From Pollenia angustigena (Eukaryota; Arthropoda; Insecta; Diptera; Polleniidae): DNA of 64,000 nucleotides. The position numbers and the translations under genes are program-made. The stretch is from NCBI GenBank assembly GCA_930367215.1, contig OV884059.1:241117803-241181802 (forward strand). The letters are read 5' to 3'. Positions 23,486 to 34,775 of the stretch are shown here, piece after piece. A model generated the notes under the pieces. It had not been told where the DNA came from and did not search any database. It was given only the letters and a program-made list of their open reading frames with translations. Each line of letters opens with the position of its first letter. Positions within the stretch are counted from its first letter, which is position 1.

Positions 23486-23650
23486 AAAATAAATATAAAA
23501 CAAAACATAATTTTCAGTTTTTGTGTGTTGTTTTTTTTCACATAAATGCACAGTTTCATTAATGCAACAGTGGGACAATATACCTTTGTAAATTAAAGTA
23601 GAACTTAAAAAGTTAAATAGTCTTTTTTTTTGTTTTGTTCAACTGTTTTA

Positions 23651-23760
23651 TGTCATAAATGGCTGATAAGTTGCTACAGAAAAAGTAACTATTACAATTT
23701 CGTAACAGAACGGTACGGAACAGAACAGAAACAGAAAGTAAAGACTAATTCTGCCTTAAG
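23651..23760 (+). repeat. Dispersed repeat, copy 2
   Basis: Co-linear with 7-116 over its full length; see that entry. Both copies are followed by different sequence, so the shared block likely marks an element end. Confidence 0.8.
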
Positions 23761-23799
23761 ACTTACAGAAAAACATTAAAACTTTTCTTTTCAATAATT

Positions 23800-24180
23800 A
23801 GTAGCGTGGTAATTTTGTTAAACTATTTATGGTTTTTAATCCAAATTTTCAATATTTTTAATCAGGCTTAAATTCATCAAATTTAAGTTTCATTAAATTA
23901 TTTTTATGAAGAAATGAATTTTGCAGCATAAAAATTAATTAAAATTGTAATTGATAATTATCATTAATCATTCATTCTTGACTGACCTGAGATTCAAACC
24001 CAGGCGGCTGGTTACCCTGACATGTTTCGATCGCTACCACTCGATCTCCTCAAAGGGTTTTGTCGTCTTACACTCGCAGCCATCGACGACTGCTGACGTC
24101 AATAGTCAAACATCAATCCTTAAACCAAATTGTATTTTAACCTTTGGTAGATCGAAATTTGCTTTTTTGAATGATTATCC
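23800..24180 (-). mobile_element. Foldback-arm element with tRNA-like core, copy 1
   Basis: The left arm (23800-23945: ATTTATGGTTTTTAATCC, TTAATCAGGC, ATTATTTTTATGAAG) matches the arms at 26345 and 54455. The core that follows is inverted compared with 26345. On the minus strand it reads GAGATCGAGTGG (A-box-like), then GGGTAACCAGCC and GGGTTTGAATCTC (B-box-like). No right arm adjoins it; a bare arm tip lies at 24362-24412. Confidence 0.65.
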
Positions 24181-25074
24181 ATTTTTAATTGATTTTAAGT
24201 GTTTTTCCTTTACCTCTGTTTTTTCGTACTTTTTGTCAAGAATTCTTCTTGAAGTCCAAAGTACATTTTTGTTTTTTCATGTTTGTCTTTCTTTTTCTTG
24301 TTGACCTTTTTCAGCACAACTTGAAGGACAAATGTACACAAAGAGCTCGTGCCTTAGCTGTAACAATAATTAGTATTGTGGTAATTTTGTTGAACTATTT
24401 ATGGTTTTACTTTTCTTTGATATTTTTTTTTTTTTTTTAAATTAAAATTAAAGTGTATTCTTTACAGGTTACCTCGGTACTACAACAAGTTAAACTAATA
24501 CAAAATACACAAGCAATTTGTTTTTGCAAAATCAATGTACAATGTCAAAAATCGAAACAAAACAGAAACAAAACAGAAACAAATATAATAAACTAAATTC
24601 TGATATTAAACATTTATAAAGCTAAAAATAATTATCAGCGGGGCTGTTATGTTCACCTGTAATAAATTCGCCTTGATTTAAATCAAAATACTAAGATTTT
24701 TCTGCGCCGATTTGTAAAAAGTTCGTTTATATGATTTTTGTTGTAAGCAGAGCAGAACCTTGCCGCAAATAGACCATTTGATGTTGGATTTAAATGTATA
24801 TCGAATTAAAATTCTAGCCCCCGATTAAGACGTAGCAGGGCTTGAAGAGTTCGTTGAAGCTGAAGATATCCTTTGAACTTCTGTCCGTAACTCCATTTTG
24901 CCACATACACCAAAGCCAAAAAAGTGCTGCTTCTGCAAAAGCTCACTAAAAAGCGATCACTGAAAAAAGTATATCGTTACCTAAACAGTTTGAATATTTA
25001 ACAGAAGAATCAGAAAACTATTCAAAATTATAAATTGCTTAAACTTATTTTTTTCATTATTCTTGTAAAACAAT
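24181..25074. other. Non-coding stretch
   Basis: It includes a fragment of the foldback arm (24362-24412, AATTAGTATTGTGGTAATTT). The open frames around 23951-24440 read through the element and T-rich sequence and have no domain. Confidence 0.45.
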
Positions 25075-25202
25075 TGCCGTATTCACAAAACTCTTTGTAT
25101 CGTTGTATCCATTGTATGTTGTATAAAAACCAATGGTGAGCTATGAATTTAAATACAATATACAATTGATACAACAATACAAGGGGTTTTATGAATACGG
25201 TA
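25075..25202. mobile_element. 128-bp hairpin MITE, CCGTATTCA ends
   Basis: TGCCGTATTCACAAAACTC with TTGTATCGTTGTATC at the left is the inverse of GATACAACAATACAA with GGTTTTATGAATACGGTA at the right. Inner ATTGTAT/ATACAAT segments continue the stem. Similar CCGTATTC termini appear at 42656-42898 and 54317. Confidence 0.75.
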
Positions 25203-25630
25203 AATATATAGTTAGTTAGGTTTATTGTTTTCGTAAAAAATAAAGCAAGGTGTTTTTGTTAGAAAATATAAGCAACCGGTGAAATGCGCTTAGGAATAGC
25301 TTATCCCATCAACAATAAATATCAATAAATACAATGAATACGAAAGAAGACAAGGACAATACTAAACTGCAATACTCCGCTGCAATAGTGAATGATTATA
25401 ATTAGTTATAGTTCTACATTAAGTTTGACTTTTATTCGGTGTTTGTGTTGTATTTTACTTATTAATTATTTATTTATTTCTGTGTCGTGTAGTCCAGTTT
25501 TTAATATAAAATAGTTAAAAAGAGCAATACAAATGTAAACCCTAATTTGTAAGTTAAGCTGCGATATTATTAAAGTTCAAAAATTTATTATAATTATTAT
25601 CTAATTGTCTAGATGTTTATGGAATAAAAA

Positions 25631-25675
25631 TAACCCCTGATGAAGTTCGAAAAAAGCGAACGAAACGTTGGGAAA
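25631..25675 (+). ncRNA. Hammerhead-ribozyme-like motif
   Basis: CTGATGA (25637-25643) is followed by A, then GTTCG (45-49), a 7-nt loop, CGAAC (57-61), and GAAA (62-65) leading into ACGTT and GGG. These are the two conserved core blocks of a hammerhead ribozyme, a perfect 5-bp stem II, a CCC/GGG stem I, and a palindromic ACGT as the minimal stem III. A GTT cleavage triplet follows. Hammerheads with such short stem III are known from Penelope-like retroelements. One extra A lies between core and stem II, so activity is uncertain. Confidence 0.35.
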
Positions 25676-26340
25676 AGAAAATAAATTAACCATAAATGTT
25701 TTTTAATTACATTTGGTAAAAATACGATTGATCATATTAGCCCGTGAGGAAAACAAAAAAACCTCAATAATAATATTAAATAAAAGATTGATCATAAAAC
25801 AAAAATATAAATATAAATAAATATCAGTATTTTTATCAAGAATGAAAATTTGGAATTAAGAACGACAAACAAAATCTTGCTAATTGAAAATTTTGTATTC
25901 ACAAAAATTACTTTGATTATCATGTAATCTTATGTAGATAAGGTCAAATGCCGCAGCATCAAATTTTTATAAAATCAAAAGAATTTGCATCAAATCATTA
26001 CTAACATAATTACACAAATGGGAGTTTCATGAGCCTGTTTGATGTTTGGCTGTGAGACCTTTAAACGATCTAGTCATGTGCACCCGTCAATCCTTCCGTT
26101 GAAAGCACGGTATGGGCCAAATTGTCTTATTTGCCCTAAGCAAATGTTTCCACGATGGCAGTTTTACGGAACAAGCAAAGCTAAAGTTTCGAATAAATAA
26201 CTTTTCTATATAAAATGTATGTACTAAGAGATGAGGTTTCGTAATAGAAATGGACGAAATCAATAAAAAAAATATTTAAAAATCTCCTTTATTGCAATTA
26301 ACAAATATTACTCATACGTCCAGTAGTGCGATTCGCTATT
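25676..26340. other. Non-coding stretch
   Basis: It holds a fragment of the CAACAATAAAT-type dispersed repeat at 25845-25890. No other feature is recognised. Confidence 0.4.
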
Positions 26341-26344
26341 CAAT

Positions 26345-26800
26345 TTTAACATAATTTAAATTAGTATTGTGGTTATTTTGTTGAACTATTTATGGTTTTT
26401 AATCCAAATTTTTAATATTTTTAATTAGGCTTAAGTTCATGAAATTTAATTTTTATTAAATTATTTTTATGAAGAAAGGAATTTTTCGATCTACCAAATG
26501 TTAAAATACAATTTGGTTTAAGGATTGATGTTTGACTAGTGACGTCAGCAGTCGTCGATGGCTGCGAGTGTAAGACGGCAAATCCATCTGAGGAGATCGA
26601 GTGGTTGCGATCGAAACATGTCATGGTAACCTGCCGGCCAGGGTTCGAGCCCGAGCCACGTCAAGAATGAAAGATTATCAATAACAATTTTAATTAATTT
26701 TCATGTTGTAAAATTCCTTTCTTCATAAAAATAATTTAATAAAAATTAAATTTCATGAACTTAAGCCTAATTAAAAATATTAATAATTTAAATTGTTAAA
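26345..26800 (+). mobile_element. Foldback element with tRNA-like core, copy 2 (complete)
   Basis: The left arm (TTTTTAATTAGGCTTAAG, ATTATTTTTATGAAGAAAGG) and right arm (CCTTTCTTCATAAAAATAAT, CTTAAGCCTAATTAAAAA) are inverted. The core reads CGATCTACCAAATG, CTGCGAGTGTAAGACGG, GATCGAGTGG (26595-26604, A-box-like) and GGTTCGAGCCC (26642-26652, B-box-like) with tRNA-like spacing. Copy 1 carries this core inverted. It may be a SINE captured by a foldback, or a foldback with its own Pol III promoter. Confidence 0.7.
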
Positions 26801-27000
26801 AATATTTAACAGCAAAGTTAACGTAAATTTTATTCAGTAACTTTTTTACCAATAACGTTATCTGCTATGTTGTATCTTAACGTCAGGTATTTAAGTTATC
26901 TTAACGGCAAAATATTTTGGTTATTTTTAAATTCGTAGTTATTAAAAAAAAAAAAAAAACAAACAAAAATTTTGCCAAATAAAAGCCACTATAACATATT

Positions 27001-27166
27001 TAATGGTGTTTTCTTTTCTACAAAAAAGTGTGACATTTTATTTAAAAAAATGCAATTTGGAGTCTGTTTCATAAAAATTTTTTTTAAAATTTTTAAGAAA
27101 CAGACTCCAAATTGCATTTTTTTAAATAAAATGTCACACTTTTTTGTAGAAAAGAAAACACCATTA
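27001..27166. mobile_element. Near-perfect palindrome, GGTGTTTTC family
   Basis: A 166-bp palindrome beginning TAATGGTGTTTTCTTTTC and ending with its inverse; each arm is about 67 bp with GTGTGACATTTTATTT and CAATTTGGAGTCTGTTTC. The loop is a short AT stretch. A longer-loop relative is at 41025-41233. Confidence 0.85.
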
Positions 27167-27339
27167 AATTCACGTTATTTACATACATTTTGCAAAAATA
27201 TTATTAAAAAATTATTTTTTTTTGGAATTTATAAAAATCATTAAAAATATTACATTTTAGATGCAGCTTATGGAAATCACTAAGAGTGTTTTCTTTTCTA
27301 CACAAAAAATAAGTGGCAGACTTGCCAATCATGCCGATG

Positions 27340-27820
27340 TAAGCAAATTTTTGCAAATTTCCCCTAATTTAGCAATTTATACCGAATTTTAGCAATTCCT
27401 TATATTTTCTGTGACTTCAAATCAATTTTATGGTTTTTTCGAAATATTAAACAATTTCGCTAAATTTCGCTATTTTTGCACAAAATAAAAATATGATATA
27501 TTCCGACACTTTGTTTTGTAAGCGATTGAGCGATGTCAAATAAATTTTACGTTTTTTGCCAAGTGTGCAATTTTTCGCGAATTTTAGCCATGTTCGCTTT
27601 ATAATCGATTTTTTCCTGTGGTTCTTTAGAGCTTTAACGATTTTTAATAAATAGCCGCTGTTTACAAATTTTTGCGAATTTCCGCTTATTTAACACTTTT
27701 TACCGAATTTTTGCAATTCCCTATAGTTTTAGCGACTTTAAATCAATTTTGTGGCTTGTTTGAAATATTAAAAGTTTTCGCTATTTTGGCAAATTTTCCG
27801 AATTTTTGCAATTTTCGCTA
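27340..27820 (+). repeat. Diverged direct duplication, about 140-bp units
   Basis: 27345-27485 and 27660-27805 share the order GCAAATTT, TAGCAATT or GCAATTCCCTATA, GACTT-AAATCAATTTT, TGG-TT, GAAATATTAAA, TTCGCTA. Short GCGAATTTT phrases are scattered between. There is no coding content. Confidence 0.5.
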
Positions 27821-28432
27821 GACTAGCAGAACCTAAATGAGGTTTTGTTAGTTTCGAAAGTTCCACACAAGAAGTAGCTTGCACTCGATGACAGTGTTCG
27901 TTAAATATACTAATTAATTAACAAAGATGCCACTTGATTGAAATTTTAGCTATGTTGTTAAAATTGAGTTACTGAATTGCTGTATTGTTACCGTAAGCTG
28001 TGCCGGTAAAATTAACGTTAACGTTTATTGTTAAAAGTTAGAGAATTCCACTACAGGTAGACTGAATAACCGTTAAAGGACAATATAACTACAAAAGCAT
28101 TTTGACAAGAACAACAAGGTTGATGAGGAACCTTCCCTAACATACAACTCTGTATCATTTATTTTATCTATTACACTTCACACGTACTACATCAGTCAGT
28201 CAAATTTTAACACTCCACCAAACAAGTTGTAAAATACAAATAAAATACAGTCCACCAATACAATTACTCTAAATAAACAATTAGAATAGAAATTAAAAGA
28301 CATTTGTTTTATTTGGAACTATTCGCAATTAAAGGTGTTTGTGTGAATATTGAATGATTGATTTTTATTTGTTTATATGTTTTTTTAAACATTTGTGAGG
28401 TTTATTTGGAACGCTTTAAATTTTATAAAATA
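27821..28432. other. Non-coding stretch
   Basis: Nothing beyond AT-rich sequence is seen. Confidence 0.4.
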
Positions 28433-29353
28433 ACTAGCTGACCCGACAGACGTTGCCCTTCCAAATTAGGAAAAATGTGTTTGTTCGATTTTTAAAATCC
28501 GTTAAAAAGATACGAACATTTGAAAGAAAAATTAGTCAAATCGATGAAGCCGTTTTCTGATTTTAGGTAAATCGAAAAAGTGGGCGGGGCAAAATTTTCT
28601 TTCTGAAAAAACCTAAGTTGGACCATGGCGATGATTTTTAAGAAAAAATGGTTCAAATCGGTCAAGCCGTTTTCAAGTTATGCGCTTATTAGAAAAAGTG
28701 GGCGTAAAAGTAGGTGTGGTACATTTTTCTTTCGATGAAAACGTAAAATGGATTAATAAGAACATTTAAAAGAAAAATTAGTCAAATCGATGGAGCCGTT
28801 TTTTGATTTTAGGTAAATCGAAAAAAGTGGGCTGGGCAAAATTTTCTTTCCCTAAAAACCTAAGTTGGACAATGGCAATCATTTTAAAGAAAAAATCGTC
28901 CAACTCGGTCAAGTCGTTCTCAAGCTATGCGCTTAATAGGAAAAGTGGGCGTAAAAGTAAGAGTGGTAAATTTTTCTTTCGATGAAAACTTAAAATGGAT
29001 TAATACGAACATTTGAAAGAAAAATTTGTCAAATCGATGGAGCCGTTTTTTGATTATAGGTAATTCGAAAAAAAGTGGGCGGGGCAAAATTTTCTTTTCG
29101 TATAAATCAAAGTTGGACCATGGCGATCATTTTAAAGAAAAAAACGTCCAAATTATATAGATGTCATTGGTGGTGCAATATGAAAATTGGATTTTGCCAC
29201 GACCCTCCGCCCGCAGACCGATAATCAAAAATCAGACTTCACAGTGTCACCCGCCTGAATATTCTGAAGATTCCCTGAAAATTTCATCAAAATCGGTCCA
29301 GCCGTTTTGGAGTCCATACGTCACATACATACATACACACATCCTATTTTATA
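28433..29353 (+). mobile_element. Helitron-like element with 246-bp tandem units
   Basis: It starts ACTAGCTGACCCGACAG. Units start near 28514, 28760 and 29007 (phrase GAACATTTGAAAGAAAAATT), periods 246 and 247 bp, each with AAGTGGGCGGGGC and CCATGGCGAT. The tail has ATCGGTCCAGCCGTTTTGG, CATACATACATACACACA and TTTTATATA. A pogo-type MITE sits in its terminal TATA run. Terminal CTAG suggests Helitron, but hairpins are weak. Confidence 0.65.
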
Positions 29354-29355
29354 TA

Positions 29356-29833
29356 CAGTAGAATCTCAATAATTCGTAATCGCAAGGGACCGGCTATTTC
29401 TTACGAATTATAGGGGTTTTCGATTTAGCGAGGTTTCGATTTAACGGGGTTAAAATAAAATAAATACCAAAACGATAAAAAAACATGAAAAATAAATAAA
29501 AATTATATACAAAAATTATTCATGTAACCAACTGATCTTATCAAAATAAACACACACACAAGCAAAAACCCACGCAAAAAACTAGCGGTAACCAAAAAAC
29601 ATTATTTCCATATTTCTGCTTTTACGAATTATAAGTGGTAGTTAGCAAGCAATTACGATATATAAGCGCAAAAGAAGATTTTATTTGCAAAAAAAAAAAA
29701 AATACGAATTAGCGAGGGTACCAAAATGTATGGACATTTTACGAATAACGAGATTTTTTCAAGTGACCGACAGTTTATTACGAATTATCGGGAATTACGA
29801 TCTATCGGGGTAAGAATTATCTGGATTTGACTG
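29356..29833 (+). mobile_element. pogo/Tigger-type MITE, 478 bp
   Basis: Ends CAGTAGAATCTC and, inverted from the right, CAGTCAAATCC, both followed by AATTCG-type repeats, flanked by TA (29354-29355 and 29834-29835). CAGT-AA-C-C-A-AATTCG is the pogo-type terminus. The phrase TTACGAATTA recurs several times inside. No transposase remains. Confidence 0.8.
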
Positions 29834-29867
29834 TATATAGATTTAAAATGTCATAATTTCGCCGGGG

Positions 29868-29960
29868 TTGCGGGTTCGATTCCCGCCAGAGACTCTGGTT
29901 TCGTTCCTGCTGACAAGCGGAGAGCTTAGCGGGAAATAAAGAATTTAAAAAAAGAAATAG
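29868..29960 (+). mobile_element. SINE fragment with B box
   Basis: GGGTTCGATTCCCGCCAGAG matches the B-box end of the SINE-like heads at 10707 and 11121. A tail with AAATAAAGAATTTAAAAAAAG follows. The A-box half is missing. Confidence 0.55.
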
Positions 29961-30784
29961 CCGAATGTGTTAAGTTTATTTCTTCACTATCTCAATACAA
30001 CTTTACAAACGAAGATGATTTTTATGTAATTTTTTAGAGAGCTCTTGGGGCTACAAGCATAATACTGAAAAAAAAAAATATGTTTTTGAAATATGTGATA
30101 TTTATAAAAAAAATATAAAATTTTAAAAATGGACTAAGTCAAAAACTTATTTTATTATTTGGCTGAATGTTCTTTAAAAATCCTGAAACTTTAAAGGAGG
30201 TGTATTTTTTAAGATATGATTTTTTTTCTTTCGCAACCTTTAAAAAATAATCTAAAAATAATATTTTAATATTATAATTTTGAGCGATAACTACACTTTG
30301 CTAGTTGCAAAAAACAGACAAGCCGGGAACCTGTCATTTTAACCTTTTTTTTAAAGAAAAAAAAAATTATTGGTTTGGAATTTATATCGAAACAAAAAAA
30401 AACTCAAATTTGTTTTTTTTTTTCAATATAAATTTCTAAACCAAAGTTTTTATTTCAGTTTATAATTTTCAGTTTGTTCAGTTACACACGAATTATTAAA
30501 ATCAATAAATAATGTACAATATTTTCTACAACATGGTTTTTTGCCTGCATAAATTCAACTATTTTTGCATTCTTGATAGTTTTACCATTCTGACTATATT
30601 GTCATGTGTTCTAAAGGTAACACAAATAAAGTAACATTTATGATAACTTTTTTTTTTAAGAAAACCCCATTTTTAATAGGCAATCAATGAATAAATATTG
30701 TTAGAAATACTTGATAGTTCTAAACAAATAGATCATTATAATAAATAACAAAGTAGAAATTCATCAAAAGATTTTCCACTAGTG
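29961..30784. other. Non-coding stretch
   Basis: An imperfect inverted pair (GAATTTATAT with ATATAAATTTC, about 30379-30433) surrounds A/T tracts. No gene is seen. Confidence 0.4.
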
Positions 30785-31085
30785 GTGAATGAGGGCATAT
30801 TAAGTTTGTCTTTCCATGTGACACGTTTTTACTCTTAATCTTAGACCCCATAAAGTATATTTGTTATGGGTTCTTGAGTAATTCTCAGTTGATTACGCAA
30901 TACCCGTCTGTTTGACCGTCTATTGAAAACACACTTAATTTCGAAAGACTCAACGGAAAAGATCAATATGATGGGCTTCTAATTTATAGGTCCCATATAA
31001 AGGTCACTTCTAAAATAATTAAACTCTCGGTTGAGGGTATTAAAGATTCGACACAGCCGAATACTGCACTTTTCCTTGTTTTAAA
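30785..31085 (+). repeat. Mini-me-like repeat
   Basis: Contains TAGACCCCATAAAGTATAT, GTCTGTTTGACCGTC, then GATTCGACACAGCCGAATAC and CCTTGTTTT, the same order as at 9172-9440 but more diverged. Confidence 0.6.
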
Positions 31086-31984
31086 AATTTATCCTCTATA
31101 AATCTTTATTTCAAACAAAGAATTTTAGTTTTGCTGAAACACTGAGTGGTTGACATTCATGTTGGCACAAAATTTGTTTTCCTCACTATAATTTCTACGG
31201 CAAATATGTATATGCATACATGTATTTTTAAGGAAACATTTGTTCATGTGAAAAAAATTAACGAGGGTTGTATTACATTTTTGACCCATTAATTAAAATT
31301 TTAAAAAGATTTAAATTAAATTGGAAAATGGTTCGCCCATTTTATTTTAAAAACTTATATTTTTTATTTGCCAAAAAAAAAACTCATATATTTAAAATTA
31401 ATCTACCATCGTATAAAATATGAACACCAACTTATCTGACCTTTTTACCTTTGTGTATTATTATGGCCATTGTGAACCATATGTATTTTCTTCAAAGTCA
31501 AACCACAAAACATTGTTTGAATTAATATTGTGGCAATTACCAACAGACAAGATTGTTATATAAGAATATAACAATACAAATACAAGCTTTGTTTTGTTTA
31601 AAATCCTAAAATATTCATGCATTCATACACATTTTTTACATTTCGAGCCCTTACTGCAAAAAAATCTTAAGCGACGTCATTCTTAATTTTCTGTTTTTTT
31701 AAATAAATGAATTCATTAGCAACACTTGCATCATTTCCTTAAATTTCAAGGTCACGCAAGGCACTGTTACAAATTTATAACAAAAACAATTTAAGCTTCG
31801 GTGCACATTGATGGTTTATTTACTTTTTTGAGGCAGCAGTTTGTCGCTTAAGGTACCCACAATTAAATTACTGTGTGTATATCATATTTGAAGGTGGCGG
31901 AATATATTGGATAAAATAAAATGTCTTTTGATTTTTATTGCGTAAAAAGTAATAGTTTTTACTGTGTTATATATATATTAGTTC
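31086..31984. other. Non-coding stretch
   Basis: No gene or repeat end is recognised. Confidence 0.4.
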
Positions 31985-33305
31985 CTTTAAACTCCTACAA
32001 GGAGCATAGGGCCAAAACAAGTTGCTTCTAATATTATCGATCCGATGATCGATGTTTAAGCTCATTCCAATTTAGGTTTAGTTTGGACATCTCAATTTTT
32101 ATCTGGCGTTTCCAGGTATGCGATGGACGTCCTGAACGGCGACTGCCTTGTGGGTTCCACTCTAAAGCTTGTTTTGCTATATCTTCTGGTGGTTTTCGCA
32201 AAGTGTGACCTATCCAGGACCATTTTCGCTTGCGGATTTCATTTTGAATCGGTTGTTGGTTGGTTTCTGACCACAGTCGAGTGTTGGAAGTTGTTGAGGG
32301 CCAGTATACCCGCAGAATCTTGCGTAGACATTTATTTATGAAAACTTGTATGGCTTGTATGTCTCTAGTTGCTACATTCCACGTCTCGCATCCATAAAAC
32401 AAGGTGGATTTTACATTTGAATTAAACAGGCTTAGCTTTGTACGACGTGACATGTATGACGAGTTCCACACAGGATTTAGTTGCCGAAATGATTGACGAG
32501 CTTTATTTATTCGGCTGGAGATATTTGCGCCAGAGCCACCACTCCTGTCGAATACGCGCAAGGTAGCAGAAAGATTCCACATCATCAAGTTGATGGGATT
32601 GTATAGTAAATCTTTGCTCGTTGTTAACATTCATGCGCATTGTCTTTGTTTTGCCCATGTTTATCTTTAGGCCTACGGATAGTGCGGTTTCATAGATAGT
32701 TGTTAACTTTGACTGCATATCAGAAAATAAATGTGTCAGCAAACAGATGTCATCTGCGTTATCCAGATCCTCTAAGCGACCTTGCAGACCCCACGTTATG
32801 CCTCGTCTCCGACTTGTGGCCTTTTTCATTACTACATCGAGGACACAATTAAAAAGCAGTGGTGATAAAACGCAGCCTTGGCGAACTCCATTTTCTACAG
32901 AAATTTTTTTACTTAGTTGTCTCTCATGTAGTATGCGACAGGTGGCATTGGCGTATAGGCCCTTGATGAGATCTATTAGTTTATTGGGAACTCCTTTACA
33001 CGCTAGTGCTTTCCATATAGAAATGTGATTTATGGTGTCGAATGCCTTTTCAAAATCTATAAATGTTAGGTATAGTGGTGACCTCCATTCTACTGACTGT
33101 TCCACAATAATCCTTAAGCTATTTACATGGTCTATGCATGATTTGTGCGCACGAAAGCCGGCTTGTTCTTTTCTGAGCTCAGGGAGAACAGTTGTAGATA
33201 GTCTATTGCTTATTATGTTTGCAATAACTTTATTGGCCATATTCAGAAGTGTTATGCCTCTCCAATTTTTGCGGGCTGTGTTGGCATCATTGAATAATTT
33301 CTATT
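31985..33305 (-). mobile_element. 5'-truncated RTE-like non-LTR retrotransposon
   Basis: The minus strand starts inside the reverse transcriptase at NWRGITLLN (near 33265) and runs through the C-terminal region to a 3' end near 31985 where a TATATA run follows. No endonuclease remains. The C-terminal signature KWSWIGHTLRK, GSRRSGRPSHTWKR is typical of the RTE/Proto2 type group, which is the basis for the family call. Confidence 0.8.
32034..33303 (-). pseudogene. RTE-like reverse transcriptase, frameshifted
   Basis: First frame (33303-32503): NWRGITLLNMANKVIANII, EQAGFRAHKSCIDHV, TFIDFEKAFDTINH, NGVRQGCVLSPLLFN and LDNADDICLL. The catalytic box is normally YADD; here Tyr is Asn. Near 32550 the frame must shift (one extra base, or two missing) after ESFCYL to continue in the second frame as VFDRSGGSGANISSRINKA, KSTLFYGCETW, INKCLRKI and WIGHTLRKPPEDIAKQALEW. 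The two frames are co-linear with one ancestral protein. It is inactive by both changes. Confidence 0.85.
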
Positions 33306-33895
33306 CTAAAATTTCATATGTATGCGTTGGTTTTGTTTCCTTTTTGATATATTCAATACAAATTACGCCATATATTTATTTTTTACATTGCCCAACTTAA
33401 TGTGGATCAAGTCAATATAACAAAAGCAATAAAGTGCTCAATAATATTGCAAAAATAGGTGCTGGCTCACACGCTCTTCAAATTTTAGCCGTCAAGTATT
33501 GAGCTTTAGGCAGAAAAGGGTGAATAGAATTCCTTTTATTTTCCTCTCCCTCCTAAAAACTCAGGACATGACGACTAAAACTGTGAACCAGCACTAACAA
33601 GCAAACAGAAATAAAATATTTTAATATTTAAAAGAACAAAACGCCGCACAGTGGCTGAAAATCGTTTTTCATCGGCCAAAAATCTGTAACTTTTGAACCG
33701 ATAGAGATAATTTTTTTTTTTTTGCAGGAGAGAAGACTTCTTGAACTTTTTTACAGTTTTAATTTTGTTAAAATCCGTTCAGTAGTTGTTGAGAAATTTA
33801 AGGTCAAAGTTGAACTTTTGATGTTTTTTAGCATTTAGTATGAAAATGCTAATGATTGAGATTGAGAACTATGGTATTTTTTTATTAAGAAAGTG
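33306..33895. other. Non-coding stretch
   Basis: No gene is recognised. A GATTGAGATTGAG phrase lies near 33855. Confidence 0.4.
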
Positions 33896-34108
33896 GGATT
33901 TTTTTCAGCCTACTGTTTTAAGAACTTTTGAATCTACATAACTGCCGAATTTCGTTAGCATATCTTTGTTCATGTCAGATTTATAGAATATTTTTTAATA
34001 ATTTTAATGTTTGACATTCTATAAATCTAACATGAATAAAGGTATCATAATGAATTTTGGCAGTTATGTAGATTAAAAAGTTCTTAAAACAGTGGACTGA
34101 AAAACATC
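33896..34108. mobile_element. Inverted-repeat (hairpin) element
   Basis: The left arm 33899-33988 (CTGTTTTAAGAACTTTTGAA, CTACATAACTGCCGAATTTC, GATTTATAGAAT) is the inverse of the right arm 34016-34104 (ATTCTATAAATC, GGCAGTTATGTAGATT, AAGTTCTTAAAACAG). The loop is under 30 bp. Confidence 0.75.
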
Positions 34109-34775
34109 CCCATTTTTGATAAACAAATACCCAAATTCCCAATCCCGGAAAACGGCTTTAAATTTTTTTTTTTTTTCAATAAAGGCTATTGCCTTTATAT
34201 TTAAATATATATATTATATTTAATTTACCATTCGATATTGCTCGGAATTTTCTAGAAAATAATGGACATATTAGAAAACATTACTGTTCTAAATGTATAA
34301 AAATCGGTGTGCTGAATTATTAGAATTTTTTACTCAAATAATTTTTTTTTTTGTTTGAAAAATTTGATTTGGAATAGGGCATATGGGAGTAAAAATGTCA
34401 AACTGACTATAAATTGCTTCTACAAGCATACACTTAATGTTTTCTTTTGAAAAATATAAACATTTTTATATAATTCTGGAGAAATTCGTATTCATATTAC
34501 TTTTATATGCATATACATAAGCCTCGTATATGCCACTATACCTTTAAAAAAAATGTAAAGGCATGTAATAATACCTATGATCATTTTGTGAATAGGTTTC
34601 TACATTATCAACTCTACAACAGGTTCAACTGGAACCAGATCCACTAGAAAACCTTTTAGATTAAAAAACTAAATAAGTGTCAATTTTAAAATTTTTTTTT
34701 TCTTTTTTTATTTAAAAAACAATAAGGACAAAAACATATTTTTTGCTTAAATAAAAATAAAATTTATTATATCTA
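34109..34775. other. Non-coding stretch
   Basis: AT-rich, with no gene. Confidence 0.4.

Noticed and set aside
32123..33400. Plus-strand open frames of 72-122 residues
   Set aside because: They are antisense to the RTE-like reverse transcriptase and have no domain.
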